From: Clostridia bacterium
Lineage (GTDB): Bacteria; Bacillota; Clostridia; Oscillospirales; Acutalibacteraceae
Assembly (NCBI GenBank): GCA_017516965.1
Contig: JAFXAP010000016.1
Location: 1 to 64,000, forward strand
Direction of reading: 5' to 3'
DNA length: 64,000 nt
A program made the position numbers and the translations under genes. Within the stretch, counting starts at the first letter, position 1; every line of letters begins with the position of its first letter. Below are positions 54,591-62,624 of this stretch, piece after piece. Under the pieces are notes generated by a model. That model was not told the DNA's origin. It was given only the letters and a program-made list of their open reading frames with translations, and did no database searches.

Positions 54591-54761
54591 ATGGCTTACA
54601 AAATTACTGATGAATGCATCAGCTGTGGCGCATGCGCAGGCGGTTGTCCTGTAGACGCTATTGCTGAAGGCGACGGCAAATACGAAATCGATGCAGATGC
54701 ATGCATGGATTGCGGTGCTTGCGCAGCAGGTTGCCCCGTAGAGGCTATCGTTGAAGGCTAA
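54591..54761 (+). CDS. Clostridial-type 2[4Fe-4S] ferredoxin
   Basis: A 56-residue electron carrier read directly from the sequence. Two CxxCxxCxxxCP clusters are present: Cys9, 12, 15 and 19, and Cys38, 41, 44 and 48. It is very acidic and serves low-potential electron transfer in anaerobes (for example pyruvate:ferredoxin oxidoreductase, hydrogenase). GGGAGGCAGG precedes the ATG. Monocistronic, between a promoter and a terminator. Confidence 0.97.
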   Translation: MAYKITDECISCGACAGGCPVDAIAEGDGKYEIDADACMDCGACAAGCPVEAIVEG

Positions 54762-54783
54762 TTAGTCTTTAGTACTTAAAAGT

Positions 54784-54822
54784 AAGGTTCAACTTTTTAG
54801 GTTGAACCTTTTCTTTTTTTGT
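54784..54822 (+). terminator. Terminator after the ferredoxin
   Basis: AAGGTTCAAC / GTTGAACCTT with TTTTTAG loop, followed by TTCTTTTTTT. Confidence 0.9.
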
Positions 54823-54862
54823 GATAAAATGTTTTTGTAAAAACTTTTTGGAGGTATTTTAT

Positions 54863-55282
54863 ATGAAAGACCAAAACTGCGCATATTGTATGGGCGGAGA
54901 ACTGCTCGACAAATTTGGTATTTTTATTTGTGATTTGTCGGTAAGCCAACTTATTCTTTTTAAAGAACAGTCAAAACCCGGTAGAGTAATTGTAGCTTAT
55001 AAAGATCACGTAAGTGAAATTGTAAACATAAGCGAAGCTGAGCGCAACGCTTTTATGGCGGACGTTTGCCGCGCGGCAAATGCAGTGCATAAAGCCTTTA
55101 ACCCCGATAAAGTAAACTACGGCGCTTACGGTGATACAGGTTGCCACCTGCATATGCATATTGTACCAAAATACAATGGCGGTGATGAGTGGGGCGGCGT
55201 GTTCCAGATGAATCCCAATAAAACCTACCTTACCGAGCAGCAGTATGCTGAAATGATTGAAAAGATTAAGACTGCTTTATAA
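54863..55282 (+). CDS. HIT-family nucleotide hydrolase
   Basis: A 139-residue protein of the histidine-triad superfamily that hydrolyses or transfers nucleotidyl groups. The triad HLHMHIV gives His95, His97 and His99, and the N-terminal CAYC suggests a zinc site. ATG at 54863 follows TTTGGAGG. Substrate not determinable. Confidence 0.92.
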   Translation: MKDQNCAYCMGGELLDKFGIFICDLSVSQLILFKEQSKPGRVIVAYKDHVSEIVNISEAERNAFMADVCRAANAVHKAFNPDKVNYGAYGDTGCHLHMHIVPKYNGGDEWGGVFQMNPNKTYLTEQQYAEMIEKIKTAL

Positions 55283-55283
55283 A

Positions 55284-55317
55284 ACAAAACCTCTGCTTTG
55301 AGCAGAGGTTTTCTTTT
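55284..55317. terminator. Bidirectional terminator
   Basis: AAAACCTCTGC / GCAGAGGTTTT between the convergent HIT and azlD genes. Confidence 0.9.
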
Positions 55318-55619
55318 TAAATAAACAATTCAACAGCAAAAACTACCACACAAGCGACTGACGCCACTATTGGCAGTCCGCCTCCTGCATAGGCTACAAT
55401 CATAGCGACCACAAAAGCGGCCAGCGCCGACCACACGCTGTCGGTAGCGCTAAGTATTGCAGGAAAAGTCATAACCGCAAGTGTTACAAACGGCACGTAA
55501 TAAAGAAAAGACTTAAAAAACTTATTGGTTATTTTGCGTTTTATAAGAGCTAATGGCAACATACGTATCAAATAGGTCACCGCCGCCATTATAAACATAT
55601 AAAGGTAAATGTTATTCAT
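55317..55619 (-). CDS. azlD: AzlD-type branched-chain amino acid export subunit
   Basis: A 100-residue membrane protein with three to four helices. The pattern YLIRMLPLALIKRKITNKFFKSFLYYVPFVTLAVMTFPAIL is the AzlD signature. It is the small partner of AzlC, encoded upstream with an 8-bp overlap, in an exporter for branched-chain amino acids or analogues. Confidence 0.92.
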   Translation of the reverse strand: MNNIYLYMFIMAAVTYLIRMLPLALIKRKITNKFFKSFLYYVPFVTLAVMTFPAILSATDSVWSALAAFVVAMIVAYAGGGLPIVASVACVVVFAVELFI

Positions 55620-56328
55620 CGTGCACGTCCTCCTTTATCGGGAAGAAATATGCCGCCGCAGATGCAATAACAAGGGTAAGTATTATAACTTTAAAGCCCG
55701 ACGATATTTCTTTTAGTATAGGTGTTAGTGCAAACCCGAGGCTTAGCAGCATAGATATTACCACAATACCCAATAACACCTTGTTTTTCTTGGTGGGTGG
55801 TACAATTATCGCAATAAACATACCGTAAAGGGCAACGCCCAATGCGCTGAGTATGCTTGTTGGTAAAATGTCGCCCGACACCGCCCCCAAAATTGTACCA
55901 AGCACCCAACCCGGCCAAGATGCCGCTATAAGACCATAGCAGTATGCGGGGGGAACGTTTTCTTTCTCATATGCGCTTGACACACCAAAAATTTCATCGG
56001 TTACACCAAAGGCTATAAGATAACGGTGAATGGATTTCATTTTGGTATCAAAACGTTGGGAAAGGGACGACGACATAAGGCAATAACGCAAGTTTATTAC
56101 AAGTTGAGTGAGCGCCATTTCAATATAACTTGATGCCGATGCTATAACACCGAGCGCCGCAAACTGACCTGCAGAGGTAAGGTTGGTTGCGGAAATAAGC
56201 GCCGCCTGCCAAGTCTCTATACCCATACTCTTAGCCTGTATGCCAAAAGTAAAGGACACCGCAAGATACCCTAAAAATATTGGTGTGCCATTTTTTAAAC
56301 CTTTTTTAAATGCTTTAAAATTGCTCAT
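55612..56328 (-). CDS. azlC: AzlC-type branched-chain amino acid export permease
   Basis: A 238-residue membrane protein with about seven to eight helices. Family blocks include TPIFLGYLAVSFTFGIQAKSMGI, TNLTSAGQFAALGVI, and QLVINLRYCLMSSSLSQRF followed by DEIFGVSS. Together with AzlD it exports branched-chain amino acids. The ATG has only a weak AAGGA upstream. Confidence 0.93.
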   Translation of the reverse strand: MSNFKAFKKGLKNGTPIFLGYLAVSFTFGIQAKSMGIETWQAALISATNLTSAGQFAALGVIASASSYIEMALTQLVINLRYCLMSSSLSQRFDTKMKSIHRYLIAFGVTDEIFGVSSAYEKENVPPAYCYGLIAASWPGWVLGTILGAVSGDILPTSILSALGVALYGMFIAIIVPPTKKNKVLLGIVVISMLLSLGFALTPILKEISSGFKVIILTLVIASAAAYFFPIKEDVHDE

Positions 56329-56388
56329 TAGTTTCAGAATCCTTAAATTGATTGACTTTGATTTTATTAAATATTATAATATTTATTG

Positions 56389-57090
56389 TTAGCGAGGAAC
56401 AAAAATACAGCCATATTGCTCACTTTGAGCCATAGATACAAAATCGGTGTCCGCAACAATTATGTGGTCTATAAGTTGAACGCCTATGTTTGAAAGCATT
56501 TCGGCAACCTGCTTTGTTAAAGCAACGTCACTCTCGCTCGGTAGCGCTATACCACCCGGGTGATTGTGACATATTACTGCCGCTGTGGCATTACTGTCTA
56601 ACACACACTTTGCAAGTGTTCTGCTTGAAAGACCAACGCTGTCGATGCTACCTTCGCTTAAAAACTCAAAGGAGAGCATTCTGCCCTTTGTATCAAGGCA
56701 CATAACCCCAACCAATTCTTTTGTTTCGCCAAGATAGCGACCAAGAACATATTTGCCAATGCTGTCAAGGTTACAAAAAGTGGGTTTTTGTTCACGCTTA
56801 TCATATATGTATCTTTGAGCTACGGGCATTATAAGTTTAAGCAATACAGCCGAGCGTTCACTTAACCCTTTAAATGCGGCAAGTTCTTCTAAAGGCGCAT
56901 CAAGCACACCTGCCACCGACCCATATTTTTTTATAAGCTCGTGAGCTATGGGGTTTGTGTCGGCTCGTTGCACACAGTAAAACAATAATAGTTCTAAAAT
57001 TTTATGGGGCGGAGTGTTGTGGTCAAACCCGTGTTGCAAAAACTCTTGTCTTGCGCGCTCACGGTGACCTTCGTGTAAATTATTATCCAT
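56389..57090 (-). CDS. radC: RadC/JAB-domain DNA repair-type protein
   Basis: A 233-residue protein. An N-terminal helix-hairpin-helix-like region (about 25-90) precedes a JAMM metalloprotease-like domain with His175, His177, Ser185 and Asp188 (CHNHPGGIALPSESD). The name comes from a historical repair locus; its true reaction is unsettled. AAAGGGG precedes the ATG. It is divergent from an RluA-type gene with only 40 bp between start codons. Confidence 0.92.
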   Translation of the reverse strand: MDNNLHEGHRERARQEFLQHGFDHNTPPHKILELLLFYCVQRADTNPIAHELIKKYGSVAGVLDAPLEELAAFKGLSERSAVLLKLIMPVAQRYIYDKREQKPTFCNLDSIGKYVLGRYLGETKELVGVMCLDTKGRMLSFEFLSEGSIDSVGLSSRTLAKCVLDSNATAAVICHNHPGGIALPSESDVALTKQVAEMLSNIGVQLIDHIIVADTDFVSMAQSEQYGCIFVPR

Positions 57091-57130
57091 ATCGTTGCCC
57101 CTTTCTATTAATCTTTATAAGGAATGTTTT

Positions 57131-58105
57131 ATGAAAAGTTTTACCATTACCAAAAACGACGCAAATCAGCGTCTTGACAAGTTCATAACCAAGGTTTGCC
57201 CTACCCTGCCTCAAGGTCTTATGTATAAATACATTCGAACCAAGCGCATTAAAATCAACGGCAAACGCGGTGAGATTTCTACCAGACTTAACGTTGGTGA
57301 CGTGGTAGATGCCTACATAAACGATGAATTTTTTGTAGAAGTAGCGCCTAAATATGATTTTTTAAGTTCACCCGTGCGCCTTAACATTGTTTATGAAGAT
57401 GAAAACATTTTACTTGTCGACAAAGAACAGGGACTTATTGTTCACCCCGATAAAAATGAATACCGTGACACCCTTATAGGTAGAATTCAGCACTATTTAT
57501 ATGACAAGGGCGAATATAAACCCGACTGTGAAAACAGCTTTAAACCTGCGCTGGCAAATCGAATCGACCGCAACACAGGTGGTATTGTTATTGCCGCTAA
57601 AAATGCTGAAGCGCTTCGCATTCTTTGTGACAAGATAAAGGACCGCGAAATAGACAAACGGTATCTTGCTGTAATTCACGGTGTGCCAAAACAAAAAAGC
57701 CGCACACTTGAAGGGTATCTTGAAAAAAACGAAGATAAAAACAAGGTTTATTTAAGCGGTAAAAAGACCGATAACAACCTTACTATAAAAACCCGTTATA
57801 ACACACTTGCCTCAAAGAACGGTTTGTCGCTTATTGAGGTAGAACTGATTACCGGGCGAACTCACCAAATTCGCGCGCATATGGCGTCCATTGGTCACGC
57901 GCTTTTGGGCGACGGAAAATATGGCAAACTGTTGCCCGACAAAAAGTTGGGTTTTGACAAACAAGCCCTTTACTCATATAAATTGACATTTGATTTTACC
58001 ACAGACGGCGGTATTTTGCAATACCTAAACGGCAAAACCTTTACTGTAAAAAAGGTGTGGTTTGTCGAGCAGTTGTTTGGCGACGCACACAAAAAATTAT
58101 TTTAA
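57131..58105 (+). CDS. RluA-family pseudouridine synthase
   Basis: A 324-residue RNA-modifying enzyme. An N-terminal S4-like domain (about 12-70) precedes the catalytic domain with the aspartate motif NRIDRNTGG (Asp146; the family is RLDxxTSG), and ELITGRTHQIRAHMASIGHALLGDGKYG at the C-terminus. Homologous to RluD/RluC, but the target uridine in rRNA or tRNA cannot be assigned. ATG at 57131 follows AAGGA. Confidence 0.93.
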   Translation: MKSFTITKNDANQRLDKFITKVCPTLPQGLMYKYIRTKRIKINGKRGEISTRLNVGDVVDAYINDEFFVEVAPKYDFLSSPVRLNIVYEDENILLVDKEQGLIVHPDKNEYRDTLIGRIQHYLYDKGEYKPDCENSFKPALANRIDRNTGGIVIAAKNAEALRILCDKIKDREIDKRYLAVIHGVPKQKSRTLEGYLEKNEDKNKVYLSGKKTDNNLTIKTRYNTLASKNGLSLIEVELITGRTHQIRAHMASIGHALLGDGKYGKLLPDKKLGFDKQALYSYKLTFDFTTDGGILQYLNGKTFTVKKVWFVEQLFGDAHKKLF

Positions 58106-58126
58106 ACAAAACTTTTATATCATAAT

Positions 58127-58161
58127 AAAACGGCAGGAGAAATTTCTCCTGCCGTTTTTTT
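58127..58161. terminator. Bidirectional terminator
   Basis: AAACGGCAGGAGAAA / TTTCTCCTGCCGTTT followed by a T-run, between the RluA-type gene and the cytidylyltransferase gene. Confidence 0.93.
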
Positions 58162-58173
58162 ACACTTTAAATT

Positions 58174-58833
58174 TTATTTCTTTTCGTTTGCTCTGCGTGT
58201 CATCATCATTTCCACAATTTTGATATCATCCGGATAGGTAACCTTATAGTTATCGGTATAATCAAAATAGCGGCATTCTTTTGCCGAAAGGGGCAACTGA
58301 TGCGCAGGGTGGCAAAGCTCTGATTTTTCATCAAAATGCTTATACAACAATGGGAAACGATAAGCATCGGGAGCCTGAATAAGATAAAAATCTTCTCGGT
58401 CTGCTATGCGATCCTTGTAAGAGCCGAGAGCATCGGTAATTTTATAGGCAGTATTAACATAATCATACTCATCCAAAAGACCTATAAATTCATCAATCAA
58501 CTCGGGTGTTATCATAGGACAAGCTGCATTGTTTTCAATAATATTCTGACAATCAGGAAAATGCTCGTGAATATAATCAAGAGCGTTCTTGAAAGATTCG
58601 TTACGACTGCTTCCGCCCTGTACCAAGGTAACACCGTAGTCACGGGCAAGTCTACCGCTTGCCATTTCGTTTGCATCAACTACAACGATAAAATCATCAA
58701 TAGTTTTTGCGCGACGAAAAGCGTCGATAGTGTACCAAATCATTTCTTTGTCAAAAATGGTGCAATATTGCTTAGGTTTATCTGCGCCAAAGCGTGAACC
58801 AATACCGCCTGCGAGTACAATTCCAATATTCAC
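58174..58833 (-). CDS. IspD/TarI-like cytidylyltransferase
   Basis: A 219-residue nucleotidyltransferase. The CTP-binding start GIVLAGGIGSRFGADKPKQY and a later NNAACPMITPELIDE block are typical of the IspD/TarI/LicC family, which makes CDP-alditols, CDP-choline-like donors or CDP-methylerythritol. Next to LicD and a dehydrogenase it is more likely to make a CDP-activated polyol or hydroxyacid for surface glycans than to be the MEP-pathway IspD. Third gene of the operon, 13 bp after the dehydrogenase. Confidence 0.85.
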   Translation of the reverse strand: MNIGIVLAGGIGSRFGADKPKQYCTIFDKEMIWYTIDAFRRAKTIDDFIVVVDANEMASGRLARDYGVTLVQGGSSRNESFKNALDYIHEHFPDCQNIIENNAACPMITPELIDEFIGLLDEYDYVNTAYKITDALGSYKDRIADREDFYLIQAPDAYRFPLLYKHFDEKSELCHPAHQLPLSAKECRYFDYTDNYKVTYPDDIKIVEMMMTRRANEKK

Positions 58834-58846
58834 AGTATAATCTCCT

Positions 58847-59875
58847 TTATTTGTAAACTACATAGTTGCGAGGCTTAAGGTTGTTAATCCAGTCTTCGAG
58901 TGTCTGGCAAACCATTTCGGTTCCGCACACCTGAACATCATAAGCAGAGCCTGCGATATGTGGGGTGATTATAAGGTTTTCTGCGTCAAGCAGTGGGCTG
59001 TCAGAAGCAATAGGTTCGGTTATAGTAACGTCTATTGCGGCACCCGCTAACTGATGAGAGTTCAACGCTTCAATCAAGGCGTTTTCATCAACAATTTCAC
59101 CACGCGCGGTGTTTATAAAATAAGAACCCTTTTTCATTTTTGCAAAGGTCTGTTTATTAAACATACGCTTGGTTTGCGGTGTAACTGTGCAATGAACGCT
59201 GATAACGTCCGAAAGTTTTAAAAAGTCATCAAAATTTACAAGCTTCACAAAATCGGGAACCCTGTTAATGTCGATGTAAGGGTCATAAGCGATAATATTC
59301 ATGCCAAAAACTCTGGCTTTTTCAGCTACAAGACGACCCGCGTTTCCGCAACCTACAAGACCCAAAGTCATATGGTTGATACTGTCACCACGGAAGCGGA
59401 TAAAAGGTGAATTTTTATCAAGTCCCCAAACGGTATCTGCATATTCATCAGGTTTGGATTTTACATCGGTTGTGATAACACGATTGTGAATAAGTGAGTT
59501 TGTAAGGGTGATATTTCTTGTTAGGTCAAGAATGTATCCCATTGTCATATCGGTTACTGCCGCTGCATTTCGACCGCTATTATTACAAACAATAACGCCC
59601 TTTTCCATTGCGGCTTCAAGGTCAATTACCGACTTAACATTTCCACGACAGCAGATGATAAGTTTTAGTTTATCTGCGTGCTCAAAAACCTCACGGTCAA
59701 TAGTGTCATATTCGCAAATAAGAATATCGTAATCGCCGATTTTTTCAATCAATTCACGGTGTGGCATTACATCGTGGTCAATTGCATATCCGTCATAAAC
59801 AAAATCGATTTTATCATTAAAACGATCAAGCATAGGACCGATCATCTCTGCGGTAACTAATGCACGATATTTCAT
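58847..59875 (-). CDS. D-isomer-specific 2-hydroxyacid dehydrogenase
   Basis: A 342-residue NAD-dependent oxidoreductase. The Rossmann motif is GCGNAG at 175-180, with catalytic Arg258 (NTARGE), Glu287 (TITEP) and His306 (ITPHIAG). Full length for the D-3-phosphoglycerate dehydrogenase family. In this operon it probably forms or oxidises the hydroxyacid or polyol that is then CDP-activated; TarJ-type alcohol dehydrogenases are unrelated. 21 bp after the LicD-fusion gene. Confidence 0.9.
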   Translation of the reverse strand: MKYRALVTAEMIGPMLDRFNDKIDFVYDGYAIDHDVMPHRELIEKIGDYDILICEYDTIDREVFEHADKLKLIICCRGNVKSVIDLEAAMEKGVIVCNNSGRNAAAVTDMTMGYILDLTRNITLTNSLIHNRVITTDVKSKPDEYADTVWGLDKNSPFIRFRGDSINHMTLGLVGCGNAGRLVAEKARVFGMNIIAYDPYIDINRVPDFVKLVNFDDFLKLSDVISVHCTVTPQTKRMFNKQTFAKMKKGSYFINTARGEIVDENALIEALNSHQLAGAAIDVTITEPIASDSPLLDAENLIITPHIAGSAYDVQVCGTEMVCQTLEDWINNLKPRNYVVYK

Positions 59876-59896
59876 AACGTTTGTTCCTTTCTTTGT

Positions 59897-61867
59897 TTAG
59901 CAATCCTTCTCAAACAACTCGCCGCGAACATCAACATCGCGATAGTTCTTGCCTTCCTCGGTGTCAAAGATATAGCCACCAAGGTCGATACGGGCAAAGT
60001 TGTGAGGAGCAGCACGTTTTGAAAGCACAGGCTCAGGGAGATAGTTAGGACCGTAGTCAAAGGTCAGGTAGTTGGTGTAATCCATAGGAATCGGAGCTTT
60101 AAAGCCACCGTCAAAGTCAACACGCTGAATTTCTTCAAGACCATAGATGCTGAACGGACCCTTCTTCTGAAGCTTACCGGTACTATCAATAACATATTTT
60201 GCATTTTTCTTGTTTTTATAACGTACCAACAGCCATTCGTAAATTTTGTGGTAGAAATCGGTTGGGAATATGCGCAAGAAAGGAAGTATAAGCATTTCCT
60301 TGCGGAAATTTTTACCTCTGCGTGGACGCTCATACCAACGAACTTCAATCATCTTAGAAAGGGTGTGAAGTATGCGGCTGTGGAGTTTACCTATCCAACG
60401 GATATTGCTTGTCTGGTCATAAACAAGAACGTCAATAAACAAGCCATCCTGATATTCGTGAATAGAAGAATATTTTGTTGAGAAGTAGGTACCGTTAAGA
60501 CGAACCTTGTCCACGATATAGTGAGCGCCGCTCTTGCACCAATGGCTTGAGTAGTTGTAAATTCCCTTTTGCTCTTTCATTGAAACTTCACGGAATTTAT
60601 CAAAGTCTTTACGAAGCATACCAATATCAAGGTCATCATCCCAAGGAATACTATGTCCGTAACGAACAGCGCCAAGCATTGTACCGCCACAAAGGAAATA
60701 GTTGATTCCGTGCTTTTTACAAAGTTCATCAATGTCTTTAAGCATCATAAGCTCAAGATCTTTTATTCTGGTAAGCTTACCTGCATAAACTGCAATGTTT
60801 TTATTGTTGTCGTGTTCACCGTTGGTTATATTAAGCACGGTGTGATATAAAGCAGCTTGCAGTGGAACAATCTTGCCAGCCTTCCAGCCGGATTGGAACA
60901 ACTTGAGCGTATTAAGACAACTGCTGGTTTCGTTTTCAACCTTATCACAATTAATCTTAAGCGCCAACTCTTTTTTAAAGCATTCGTGAATTGTGGTTTT
61001 AATAAGCGCTTTAGAGACAACGTGAGATATAAAATTATAAACGTGTCCCTGTCTGCCACAATAGAGAGCCTGTACTGCAAAATTAAAAGCATCTCGCAAA
61101 TAGGTGCAGGTGAAATTATGAGCGTAATCCTGTGAATCAACAGTAACCTCGCCCTTTTCAAAAGCATCTTTAACAAAAGCTTCTATATCGAACTCACGCA
61201 TGTCGTTACAACCGGGACCAAAAAGGTTGTCCACACGAGAGATATTGATGTTTTCAATGCCTTCATTAACAAGTGTACGGCAAAGAGCCTCAACATCAAG
61301 GAAGAATTTTTGAGCCTTTGTATGATTTTTAACTCTTTTTTCCATAAAGAAACTAAATTCACGCTCAGAAAGCGAGGTGATTTCAGCATCGGGAATAGCA
61401 GGATGCTCGGGAAGCATCAAAGAAATGATGCACATATTTTTGCGACCCTTAGATGAAAATTCTGCTACTCTACGAATGGTTTTAAGCCATTCTTCGTGAG
61501 AATCTACCTTTTCGCAATCTATACAAAGCATAAATGCTGTTTTCTTGGATTTTGGTAACTCAAAAAGATTTTCAAGTGATTCCGGTTCATACTCGGTATA
61601 ATCGAAATCGTCATAAAGCGCAAATCCGTCAGCAACAGAAAAAGCTCTAACCGTAGGAAGTTTTTTCTTGCGCTTGATAGAAACAAAAGCGGGAAGCATA
61701 AAACGACCAAGAGAGTTTGAGTCACTTATAACATATGCCTTTTCATATAAAAATCTACCTTTTTTAGAGATACCATGAAGCTTCGGCGGATGCATATATC
61801 TGCTGGTAAACTTCGCATAGCTGTCAACGACTGCAGCCAACTCGTCTTCTAAAAAAACTTTTTGCAT
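59897..61867 (-). CDS. Epimerase-like/LicD fusion protein
   Basis: 656 residues. The N-terminal half resembles an extended SDR (NAD-dependent epimerase): NISRVDNLFGPG, then VDSQDYAHNFTCTYLRDAFNFAVQAL and HVYNFIS follow the family's middle and C-terminal blocks, but no GxxGxxG is visible at the start. From about residue 375 it is a LicD phosphotransferase: INYFLCGGTMLGAVRYGHSIPWDDDLDIG with Asp410-412 near the metal site. LicD moves phosphocholine or similar groups from a CDP donor to a glycan. First gene of the operon; the fusion partner is unusual. Confidence 0.85.
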   Translation of the reverse strand: MQKVFLEDELAAVVDSYAKFTSRYMHPPKLHGISKKGRFLYEKAYVISDSNSLGRFMLPAFVSIKRKKKLPTVRAFSVADGFALYDDFDYTEYEPESLENLFELPKSKKTAFMLCIDCEKVDSHEEWLKTIRRVAEFSSKGRKNMCIISLMLPEHPAIPDAEITSLSEREFSFFMEKRVKNHTKAQKFFLDVEALCRTLVNEGIENINISRVDNLFGPGCNDMREFDIEAFVKDAFEKGEVTVDSQDYAHNFTCTYLRDAFNFAVQALYCGRQGHVYNFISHVVSKALIKTTIHECFKKELALKINCDKVENETSSCLNTLKLFQSGWKAGKIVPLQAALYHTVLNITNGEHDNNKNIAVYAGKLTRIKDLELMMLKDIDELCKKHGINYFLCGGTMLGAVRYGHSIPWDDDLDIGMLRKDFDKFREVSMKEQKGIYNYSSHWCKSGAHYIVDKVRLNGTYFSTKYSSIHEYQDGLFIDVLVYDQTSNIRWIGKLHSRILHTLSKMIEVRWYERPRRGKNFRKEMLILPFLRIFPTDFYHKIYEWLLVRYKNKKNAKYVIDSTGKLQKKGPFSIYGLEEIQRVDFDGGFKAPIPMDYTNYLTFDYGPNYLPEPVLSKRAAPHNFARIDLGGYIFDTEEGKNYRDVDVRGELFEKDC

Positions 61868-61957
61868 AAAAAAATCTCCTCTTTTATATATCGGTGTTAA
61901 ACGATTTAAAAAAATCTAAAATTTCTTTTTTAATAGAACAACCGTATTTTCACCATA

Positions 61958-61974
61958 GGTATGTAACACATACC
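61958..61974. promoter_or_regulatory. Palindrome at the LicD-operon transcription start
   Basis: GGTATGT AAC ACATACC, a near-perfect palindrome starting at the expected +1 position (about 61973) and likely a repressor operator. Confidence 0.5.
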
Positions 61975-61979
61975 AATTC

Positions 61980-62009
61980 ATTATACAACAATGATATGAC
62001 TTTTGTCAA
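61980..62009 (-). promoter_or_regulatory. Promoter of the LicD operon
   Basis: Perfect TTGACA and TATAAT separated by 18 bp. Confidence 0.75.
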
Positions 62010-62130
62010 CATAATTAGACTTGTTTCACCTTTGGTCAAGAATACACAAGGCAAAAATTAAAAAACCAAAAAATAAAGGTATGAACTGGTTGGGTGTATT
62101 ATAGCATGTCGTCGGCGAAGCCGCAACACT

Positions 62131-62219
62131 TCTTCACTATTCACTATTACTTTTTACTTTCCAAAAATCCCGAATGCGAGTTTAGTGAAGAGTGAAAAGT
62201 GAATAGTGAAAAAGTAAAA
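62131..62219. repeat. Inverted pair of TTCACTATT-rich repeats
   Basis: CTTCACTATTCACTATTAC on the left is mirrored by GTGAATAGTGAAAAAGTAAA on the right; the flanks AAAATCCCGAATGCG and CGCATTCGGGATTTT are also inverted. A relative lies at 30733-30768. The pair may be a small non-autonomous repeat family. Confidence 0.55.
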
Positions 62220-62248
62220 TCCCGAACGCTTTCGCATTCGGGATTTTT
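62217..62248 (-). terminator. Terminator after tRNA-Leu
   Basis: AAAATCCCGAACG / CGCATTCGGGATTTT around TTTCG; lies at the 3' end of the tRNA gene on the minus strand. Confidence 0.85.
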
Positions 62249-62334
62249 GGTGCGGATAACAGGACTTGAACCTGCACCGAGTTGCCCCGACTAGAACCTG
62301 AATCTAGCGCGTCTGCCAATTCCGCCATATCCGC
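62248..62334 (-). tRNA. tRNA-Leu (anticodon CAG)
   Basis: An 87-nt class II tRNA with encoded CCA. Acceptor GCGGATA pairs with TATCCGC, the anticodon loop TTCAGGT is flanked by CTAGA/TCTAG, the T-arm has GGTTCAAGTCC, and a long variable arm is present between them. CAG reads CUG leucine codons. Confidence 0.95.
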
Positions 62335-62440
62335 AAATATTAAATTTGCAAGAGTAATTATACATAAACATTTACTAAAAGTCAAGTTTATTAACTTGTA
62401 TGTTTTTTTAAAAACAACAAACTTTTATTTGCGTTTTCCG

Positions 62441-62469
62441 TTGACAAAAAGAGGGGTATATATTATAAT
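62441..62469 (+). promoter_or_regulatory. Promoter of the ZTP riboswitch/pflB transcript
   Basis: Perfect TTGACA and TATAAT separated by 17 bp, 28 bp before the aptamer. Confidence 0.8.
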
Positions 62470-62496
62470 AATTAATGTAAATTAAAACTTTTACAC

Positions 62497-62594
62497 AACT
62501 GACGGATTTTGCGATATGACGCAGGGGAATGTAAAAGATGTTTTATGCCGACCGTCTGGGCAAGTCAGTTTAAAAGCTGATTTGCTCTTTTTTT
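62497..62594 (+). ncRNA. ZTP (pfl-type) riboswitch with terminator
   Basis: The aptamer has the conserved GACGCAGGGGA-like helix region and the pfl signature GCCGACCGTCTGGGCA. P1 is formed by AACTGAC (62497-62503) and GTCAGTT (62564-62570). The same GTCAG can instead pair with CTGAT in the terminator stem (62560-62594), which ends in TTTTTTT. ZTP should therefore stabilise P1 and allow read-through into pflB. The family is well known in front of pfl and one-carbon genes. Confidence 0.88.
62560..62594 (+). terminator. Riboswitch terminator
   Basis: GCAAGTCAGTTT / AAAGCTGATTTGC followed by TCTTTTTTT; mutually exclusive with aptamer P1. Confidence 0.85.
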
Positions 62595-62624
62595 GCGAAA
62601 CAGTAAACTCTGGAGGAATGATAT

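Larger units (their letters stand above)
61868..62247. other. Intergenic region between the LicD operon and tRNA-Leu
   Basis: Holds the LicD-operon promoter and palindrome (61958-62009), the tRNA terminator and an inverted pair of TTCACTATT-type repeats (62131-62219). No gene is seen. Confidence 0.6.

Noticed and set aside
58174..58833. MEP-pathway ispD
   Set aside because: The family match is ambiguous, and the LicD and dehydrogenase neighbours with no ispF favour a surface-glycan role.
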